This document shows positions 59,471 to 64,000 of a DNA stretch of 64,000 bases, one piece after another. Within the stretch, counting starts at the first letter, position 1. Each line of letters begins with the position of its first letter. Below the pieces are notes generated by a model. The model was given only the letters and a program-made list of their open reading frames with translations, did no database searches and was not told the DNA's origin. The stretch covers positions 1,178,001 to 1,242,000 of the forward strand of contig OZ244951.1 of assembly GCA_965222315.1 (NCBI GenBank). Direction: 5' to 3'. Position numbers and translations under genes: made by a program. This stretch comes from JACKII01 sp965222315. Lineage in GTDB: Bacteria > Pseudomonadota > Alphaproteobacteria > Bin95.

Positions 59471-60171
59471 TGCCGAGCCCCGACCGCTACGCCATTTATT
59501 TTGCACCGGCAGAAGACACGGATATCTGGCAATTCGGCATTAACTGGCTCGGCCGCGATCCGGTCAGTGGACGGGCTCTGCCACAGCCGGAGGTGCCGGG
59601 GCTCTCTGCCGACGCACTGGCAGCCGCCACCGAGTCGCCGCGCAACTATGGCTTTCACGCAACCCTGAAGCCGCCTTTTCATTTGGCCGACGGCTGTACG
59701 GCGGATGATCTGGGTGATGCGGTCCGGTCATTCGCTGCGAAGCATGCAGCCTTCCATGCGCCGCCCGTCAGCGTGCAGCGGATCGGGCGTTTCCAGGCGT
59801 TCGCGTTGACGGCTACGTCGGCGGATATGGCCCGGCTCGCTGCCGATTGCGTCATGGCTTTCGACCAGTTCCGCGCGCCGCCCTCCGAAGCAGAATTGGC
59901 CAAACGCCGGGGGCGGGGGCTCAGCGAGCGGCAGGAACGGTACCTCCAGCAATGGGGCTATCCCTATGTGATGGAGGAATTCCGCTTCCACATGACCATG
60001 CTGGGCTCGACCTCTGACGAGGCGCTGCATGAGGCGGTCATGACCTATCTGGTTCCATTGGCGGCCCGTTTTGCCGAAGAGCCGTTGGCGGTCGACGCCG
60101 TCTGCCTATACCGGCAGGAAACGCGGGAAGCGCCCTTCCTGTTGGTCGAGCGTTTCCCCTTTGGCGGCTGA
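59470..60171 (+). CDS. DUF1045 phosphonate-operon protein (2H phosphoesterase-like)
   Basis: This protein of about 233 aa starts PSPDRYAIYFAPAEDTDIWQ. It has two HxT-type motifs, HATLKPPF and HMTMLG, which are the hallmarks of 2H phosphoesterases. It belongs to the DUF1045/phosphonate operon protein family, found with C-P lyase genes in alphaproteobacteria, and may open the 1,2-cyclic phosphate product in place of PhnP. That role is inference. The ATG at 59470 overlaps the phnM stop. It converges with msrB. Confidence 0.9.
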   Translation: MPSPDRYAIYFAPAEDTDIWQFGINWLGRDPVSGRALPQPEVPGLSADALAAATESPRNYGFHATLKPPFHLADGCTADDLGDAVRSFAAKHAAFHAPPVSVQRIGRFQAFALTATSADMARLAADCVMAFDQFRAPPSEAELAKRRGRGLSERQERYLQQWGYPYVMEEFRFHMTMLGSTSDEALHEAVMTYLVPLAARFAEEPLAVDAVCLYRQETREAPFLLVERFPFGG

Positions 60172-60570
60172 CTACTCTTCCGGCTTCAGTTCCAGCGACA
60201 ATGAATTCATGCAGTAGCGGTCGCCGGTTGGCTGCGGGCCGTCCGGGAAGACGTGGCCGAGATGAGCGTCGCACTTGGAGCACTGCACCTCTACCCGCAC
60301 CATGCCGAGGGAGCGGTCTTCGTGAAGGGTCACCCGGTCCTTGTCTATCGGCTTCCAGTAAGATGGCCAGCCGGAGCCGCTCTCGTACTTGGTATCGGAG
60401 TGAAACAGGTCCTGGCCACAGCAGACACAGCAATAGGTGCCCGCGCGCTTCTCGTCATTGTAAACGCCGGACCAGGCCCGCTCGGTCGCGTGCTGGCGGG
60501 TGACGGCGTAGGCATCCGGCGAGAGAATCTCGCGCCATTCTTCGTCGGTTTTGATGACTTTTTCGGTCAT
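60172..60570 (-). CDS. msrB: Peptide-methionine (R)-S-oxide reductase
   Basis: This 132-aa protein is an MsrB: it starts KTDEEWREILSPDAYAVTRQ and holds GSGWPSYWKPI. The zinc Cys pairs are CCVCCG and CSKCDAHLGHVF, and the catalytic Cys lies in RYCMNSLSL. It reduces the R epimer of methionine sulfoxide. Its start overlaps the TauD-family gene stop by four bases, so the two are translationally coupled. It converges with the phn operon, with no gap. Confidence 0.97.
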   Translation of the reverse strand: MTEKVIKTDEEWREILSPDAYAVTRQHATERAWSGVYNDEKRAGTYCCVCCGQDLFHSDTKYESGSGWPSYWKPIDKDRVTLHEDRSLGMVRVEVQCSKCDAHLGHVFPDGPQPTGDRYCMNSLSLELKPEE

Positions 60571-61448
60571 GGCACTGGGGCCTCCGGCATACGGGAAAGG
60601 GGAACGATGTGTTGCTCAGGAGATAAGCGCACCGTGGTGCGTTTCAACAGGCGTGGCTGCGTGGGGGCGAGCACGCCGCGACGGTGCAGCAGAAACCCGT
60701 TGTCCCACATCACCAGGTCGCCCATGCGCCATTCGTGGCGGTAGACGTAGGGGGCCTTGGTGGCGTGGGCCTGCAAGGCCTCAATCAGGGCGCGGCCTTC
60801 GACGTCGGTCATGCCTTCGACGCCGGGCATGGTGCCGGGGTCGAGGTAGAGCGCACCCCAGCCTTCGGTGGGATGGCGGTGCACCAGCGGATGCAGCACG
60901 TCCGGTGACTTCGCCCGCGCCTTGGCTGAGGCCTCCGGGCTCTCATCATAGCCGGCGCTGCGGTAGGCATAGCTGAACACGCCCCACGCCTTGTCGGCTT
61001 GTTCCTTGAGGGATCGCGGCAGTGTCTCATAGGCGAGCCGCAGGTTGGCGAATTCCGTCGCGCCGTGGTCCTTCGGGATTTCGACGCCATAGAGGAAGGA
61101 GCCGGTGGCCGGGTCGCTTTGGTAGCTCTGGTCGGAATGCCAGGTTATCTCCCCCGCACCCAGGCCGCCGATGGCGGTGCCGTTCCGGTCCAGCAGGTTG
61201 GAGATATAGATGACGGCCTGCTCTTTCTTGCTGGCCCAGTCCTCGCGCACGATCCGGTCGGGCTGGCCAAAGGCTTCGGAGAAGCGGACGAGCGCCGCCT
61301 CCTCTAAAAGCTGGTTTCGGAAGACCAGTACGCCGTGCTGGGACCACGCCTCCCGCAGGGCCTGCGCGTCAGCTTCGGCAAGCGGATCGGCGCAGTTAAT
61401 GCCGGTAACCTCGCGGGCGAAGGAGCCATCGATCGCGGTTAGTCTCAT
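60567..61448 (-). CDS. TauD/TfdA family dioxygenase
   Basis: This 293-aa Fe(II)/2-oxoglutarate-dependent oxygenase has the iron motif WHSDQSYQSDP (His-x-Asp), the distal His in WDNGFLLHRRG and the 2-oxoglutarate Arg in RLLKRTTVRLS. The N-terminal LREAWSQHGVLVFRNQLLEE is typical of the family. Substrates may be sulfonates, herbicide-type acids or other small acids; none can be chosen. It sits between an alpha/beta hydrolase gene (upstream) and msrB (coupled). Confidence 0.93.
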   Translation of the reverse strand: MRLTAIDGSFAREVTGINCADPLAEADAQALREAWSQHGVLVFRNQLLEEAALVRFSEAFGQPDRIVREDWASKKEQAVIYISNLLDRNGTAIGGLGAGEITWHSDQSYQSDPATGSFLYGVEIPKDHGATEFANLRLAYETLPRSLKEQADKAWGVFSYAYRSAGYDESPEASAKARAKSPDVLHPLVHRHPTEGWGALYLDPGTMPGVEGMTDVEGRALIEALQAHATKAPYVYRHEWRMGDLVMWDNGFLLHRRGVLAPTQPRLLKRTTVRLSPEQHIVPLSRMPEAPVP

Positions 61449-61453
61449 GATAC

Positions 61454-62242
61454 CTACTCGGTCAAAAACTGCCGGACAGCCGCCGCGACCGCCTCAGGCT
61501 GGTCGAGTTCGGCCATGTGGCCTGCTTTGGCGATGCTCTCGACCGCCACTGGCCCGACAATCCCGGCTTTGAGCCGTTCGGCATAGGCTGGGGGCTGGAC
61601 CTTGTCGCTGTCACCCCAAAGAACCAGGGTCGGGCAGGCGATCCGGCCAAGCCGTTTTTCTAGGTGCGTCGCCCCGTTGGGCCAGAGATAGCGGGCAGAG
61701 GCTTCCCGCGCGCGGGTCATCTGGATTGGCCATTCGACCGCATCGGCATTGCCTGGCTTTTCCAGGAGTTTGTTGTAGGCGCCGGGGCTCTCACACATCA
61801 GCGCATCGACTTTGTCGCCCCGCTGCGCCCAGGGATCAGCCGGCGGGTTCGCGTCGTCATAGAGGCCGAAGGGGGCGAGCAGCACCAGTTTGGAGACGCT
61901 TTCCGGCCAGACCGCCGCGACCTCTGCTGCGAGCGCACCGCCGACGGAGCAGCCCATCAGCGCCTCCCCGCGCAGCCCCGCGGCGCAATAAAGGTCGTGC
62001 GCAGCCATGGACCAATCGAACAGCGAATCGAGTTCCAGGTGTCCGCGGCCGCCGCCCGGAAAGCCAGGCAGAGAGATGGCCGAGACCTCGCAATTCTCGG
62101 CGAGCAGGCTGAGCACCGGCGTCCATTTTGGCAGCCCCGTGAAGCCCGCGAAATAGCCCAGCTTCGGCCCGGACCCAGCCCGCCAGATCCTCGCTTCCAG
62201 CCCGTAGGCGGAGATGGTGCTTTCACGAAATTCCATGTCCAT
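61454..62242 (-). CDS. Alpha/beta hydrolase
   Basis: This 262-aa soluble alpha/beta-hydrolase has the nucleophile elbow GCSVGG (Ser), the acid Asp in LWGDSDKVQPP and the His in KAGHMAELDQPE. The N-terminal LPGFPGGGRG holds the oxyanion region. The start could also be the ATG at 62236. It lies 5 bp upstream of the TauD-family dioxygenase gene, so the two are likely co-transcribed, with msrB as third gene. Ester or C-C bond hydrolysis is possible. Confidence 0.9.
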   Translation of the reverse strand: MDMEFRESTISAYGLEARIWRAGSGPKLGYFAGFTGLPKWTPVLSLLAENCEVSAISLPGFPGGGRGHLELDSLFDWSMAAHDLYCAAGLRGEALMGCSVGGALAAEVAAVWPESVSKLVLLAPFGLYDDANPPADPWAQRGDKVDALMCESPGAYNKLLEKPGNADAVEWPIQMTRAREASARYLWPNGATHLEKRLGRIACPTLVLWGDSDKVQPPAYAERLKAGIVGPVAVESIAKAGHMAELDQPEAVAAAVRQFLTE

Positions 62243-62579
62243 TTGGCAGGCATCACTCTCGGGGCAGGGAACGCAGCCGTTCGCCGACGGTCAGAACAGG
62301 CGGCGCCAGCTTCCGATCGCTATTGTACGGGTGGCGCGCTTCGGCGCAATGGCTGCGGTGACTCTCACTGGCTGGGGAGGGCTGGAATGGCTGAAGGGAA
62401 CGGCCGAACGGCTAACGCGAAATTACAGCGGCGGTTCCAGAGACGACGGAATCTGTAGGCCGGATTGCCATTAGGCAGAATAGAGTGGGGAGGTCGGCCG
62501 TTGGTCAGGGACCAACAGCGGAAAGAAAAACCCCGCTGCCGGAGCAGCGGGGCGATCAAAGCGGAGGCCGTCCAGTCTA
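62243..62579. other. Spacer upstream of the hydrolase gene
   Basis: This 337-bp gap lies between the hydrolase start and the P450 stop, both on the minus strand. It holds a strong terminator for the P450 gene at 62526-62552. The rest shows no coding frame I trust and no clear promoter. Confidence 0.5.
62526..62552 (-). terminator. Intrinsic terminator after the P450 gene
   Basis: CCCCGCTGC (62531-62539) and GCAGCGGGG (62544-62552) form a perfect 9-bp stem with a CGGA loop. On the minus strand five T residues follow, from 62530 to 62526. Confidence 0.9.
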
Positions 62580-63836
62580 TCAGGTCAGCCTGATCGGTAC
62601 GCGTCGGGGGCCTTTGACCTGGCCGCCGGCCCAAGTGACCGCGTTCAAGTCACGCATTTCGAACCTGTCGCCGAAACGCTCGAACCAGCAGCGGATGGCG
62701 ACCTGCAGTTCCATCCGGGCCAGGTTGGAGCCCGCGCAGCGGTGAATGCCGGTGCCGAATGCGATGTGGCGGTTCTGCTGGCGGTCCAGCACCACTTCGT
62801 CCGGGCGGTCGAATACGGCGGGGTCCCGGTTGGCGGCGGGGAAGGTCATCAGAACTTTGTCGCCGGGCTTCATCTCCGCGCCTTCGAACGAGATTTCCTC
62901 GGTGACTTTCCGCGCCATGGTCACGGGGCTGTAGAAACGCAGCAATTCCTCCACGGCGGTTGGGATCAGTTCGGGTTCAGCTGCGATCCGCGCCCGGTCT
63001 TCCGGATGGGTGGAGAAATGGTACAGCGCGGAGCCGATGCTGCTCCAGGTCGTGTCGATGCCCGCCACCAGCAGCAGGTTGCACACCCCGGCGACTTTGT
63101 GGTCGGAGAGTTTTTCGCCCTCGACCTCCGCCGCGCAGAGTTGGCTGATGACGTCGTCACCCGGATTCGCCCGGCGTTTGGCGACTTCCTCGGCAAAGAA
63201 GTTCATGATCTTCAGGCGCGCGGAACGCCGCAAATCCGGCTGGGTCTGCCCCAGTTCCAGCAATTCCTGGGTCCACTGGGTGAACTCTTCGGCGCGGGCC
63301 ATGTCGATGCCAAGGATATAGGCGATCACCCGCGGCGGAATCTGCTGGGCGTACTCAACCGCGCCGTCGCAGTCCGGGTCGCCAGCCTTCATACGTTCTT
63401 CCAGCTTATCGAGCAGACCGTTGCAGAGGTCTTCCGTCATCTGCGTGTAGCCCTCCACTGCTCGCGGCGAGAAGAACGGCAGGATCAGGCGTTTGAACGG
63501 CGAGTGCTCCGGCGGATCGGCGGTGATCGGCGGGTTCTCGGTGCCGTATTGTTTCAGTTCGGCGATCAACTCCTCCCGCAATACCGGGTCAGGCGGGATA
63601 ACGGTGACCGTCTTGGAGGAGAGCGCCGGCACCATGTTCGCCAGCTTCTGAATGTCCTCATACTTGGTCGGCATCCAGGAGCCGCCCCAGCGGGTGGTGT
63701 GGGCGACCGGGCAGCGTTCGCGCAGGTCAGACCAAATCGGAGAGGGGTCCTTGGTATAGCCCTCGTCCATCACATCATAGTCGGTGGCCCAATCGTGCAC
63801 CGGGCAGCCGCTGCCGCTTTTGATTTCTTCGGTCAT
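62580..63836 (-). CDS. Cytochrome P450
   Basis: This 418-aa soluble bacterial P450 has I-helix VAGIDTTWSSIGS, ExxR EELLR and heme loop AFGTGIHRCAGSNLARME. The N-terminal SGSGCPVHDWATDYDVMDEG and DLRERCPVAHTTRWGG occur in the CYP family linked to 3Fe-4S-type ferredoxins. It lies 33 bp downstream of a ferredoxin gene on the same strand, its likely electron donor. The fuller cluster (reductase, substrate enzymes) lies outside the window. Confidence 0.96.
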   Translation of the reverse strand: MTEEIKSGSGCPVHDWATDYDVMDEGYTKDPSPIWSDLRERCPVAHTTRWGGSWMPTKYEDIQKLANMVPALSSKTVTVIPPDPVLREELIAELKQYGTENPPITADPPEHSPFKRLILPFFSPRAVEGYTQMTEDLCNGLLDKLEERMKAGDPDCDGAVEYAQQIPPRVIAYILGIDMARAEEFTQWTQELLELGQTQPDLRRSARLKIMNFFAEEVAKRRANPGDDVISQLCAAEVEGEKLSDHKVAGVCNLLLVAGIDTTWSSIGSALYHFSTHPEDRARIAAEPELIPTAVEELLRFYSPVTMARKVTEEISFEGAEMKPGDKVLMTFPAANRDPAVFDRPDEVVLDRQQNRHIAFGTGIHRCAGSNLARMELQVAIRCWFERFGDRFEMRDLNAVTWAGGQVKGPRRVPIRLT

Positions 63837-63869
63837 GGCCCTCTGTTCCTTTTCGTCTGTCTGCCGTTG

Positions 63870-64000
63870 CTATTCGTCAATCACGGTGATGGCGAATTCC
63901 GGGCAGTTGTCGATGGCCAGTTGCGCTTTGTCTTCCATCCCCGCCGGGACCTTGCCGTCGTTCACCGCGGTGGCCAGCCCGAAGTCATCGACATCGAAAA
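63870..64000 (-). CDS. Ferredoxin, C-terminal part, cut by window end
   Basis: The last 43 residues of the gene are visible: FDVDDFGLATAVNDGKVPAG, then MEDKAQLAIDNCPEFAITVI. The final Cys in NCP is the last cluster ligand of a 3Fe-4S/4Fe-4S-type small ferredoxin. It is upstream of the P450 gene by 33 bp in the same orientation, suggesting an electron-transfer pair. Confidence 0.85.
   Translation of the reverse strand, partial: FDVDDFGLATAVNDGKVPAGMEDKAQLAIDNCPEFAITVIDE

Noticed and set aside
62214..62474. 86-aa plus-strand frame in the spacer upstream of the hydrolase gene
   Set aside because: No ribosome-binding site, no protein-like pattern, and it runs antisense into the hydrolase start.
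1..64000. tRNA or rRNA genes and insertion sequences
   Set aside because: No cloverleaf with a TTCGANNC-like T-loop in the spacers checked and no transposase motifs seen. The search was by eye only.

Overview
The window is GC-rich chromosomal DNA, most likely from an alphaproteobacterium of the Rhodospirillales type. This rests on the gene order DUF2066 / AI-2E-type permease / hdaA divergent from purMN, a DUF1491 gene, VPxPA/PEP-CTERM-like exported proteins, and alphaproteobacterial REP-like repeats. The placement is inference from gene content, since no rRNA or tRNA gene is visible. No prophage, transposase, integrase or CRISPR array was found. The gene set points to a versatile aerobic heterotroph: two P450s, a Baeyer-Villiger-type flavoenzyme, two LLM-family flavin/F420 oxidoreductases, an F420:NADP reductase homologue, a class III CoA-transferase, a thiolase, a fused acyl-CoA carboxylase, a peptide ABC transporter and a C-P lyase operon.

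Layout. 1-8.2 kb: 3' part of htpG, a PQQ-type sugar dehydrogenase and a ThDP enzyme (minus strand), a NodB-type deacetylase, AMP nucleosidase and a Baeyer-Villiger-type monooxygenase. 8.2-17.8 kb: an AGCS symporter with a Usp protein; a CoA-transferase / unknown / LLM oxidoreductase run; a 57-aa lipoprotein; a VPxPA-CTERM protein; a fatty-acid desaturase; a thiolase; an RluB-type pseudouridine synthase. 17.8-23.4 kb: a 54-aa membrane protein, tadA, an unknown membrane protein, an alpha/beta hydrolase, a large polytopic membrane protein and a CoxE-type VWA protein. 23.4-27.6 kb: an AT-rich repeat-bearing spacer, a membrane protein with a codon-phased hexanucleotide repeat, and a choice-of-anchor protein with a CTERM tail. 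27.7-35.5 kb: an SDR lacking the usual Tyr/Lys, hdaA, an AI-2E-family permease, a DUF2066 gene, purMN, an F420:NADP reductase homologue and an MmgE/PrpD protein. 35.9-41.7 kb: a dipeptide/oligopeptide ABC system split into two convergent units. 41.8-51.7 kb: a third CTERM protein, a P450, an LLM monooxygenase, the fused carboxylase, an SDR, an amidohydrolase and a DUF1491 gene. 51.7-60.2 kb: phnF divergent from phnGHIJKL, two phnM copies and a DUF1045 gene. 60.2-64 kb: msrB, a TauD-family dioxygenase, an alpha/beta hydrolase, a P450 and a truncated ferredoxin.

How the genes work together. The phn cluster holds the C-P lyase core. Tandem phnM copies and the 2H-phosphoesterase-like DUF1045 gene follow it, and a UTRA-type repressor faces it across a spacer with inverted TTGTCTAG/CTAGACAA boxes. 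The last P450 lies 33 bases downstream of its probable ferredoxin donor. The purMN/DUF2066/permease/hdaA block is housekeeping. The most unusual items are the Ala-Gly/Val hexanucleotide-repeat membrane protein and its odd upstream spacer, the duplicated phnM, a perfect 22-bp-arm palindrome at 19.9 kb, three scattered CTERM proteins, and two small proteins (57 and 54 aa) below usual ORF cut-offs.
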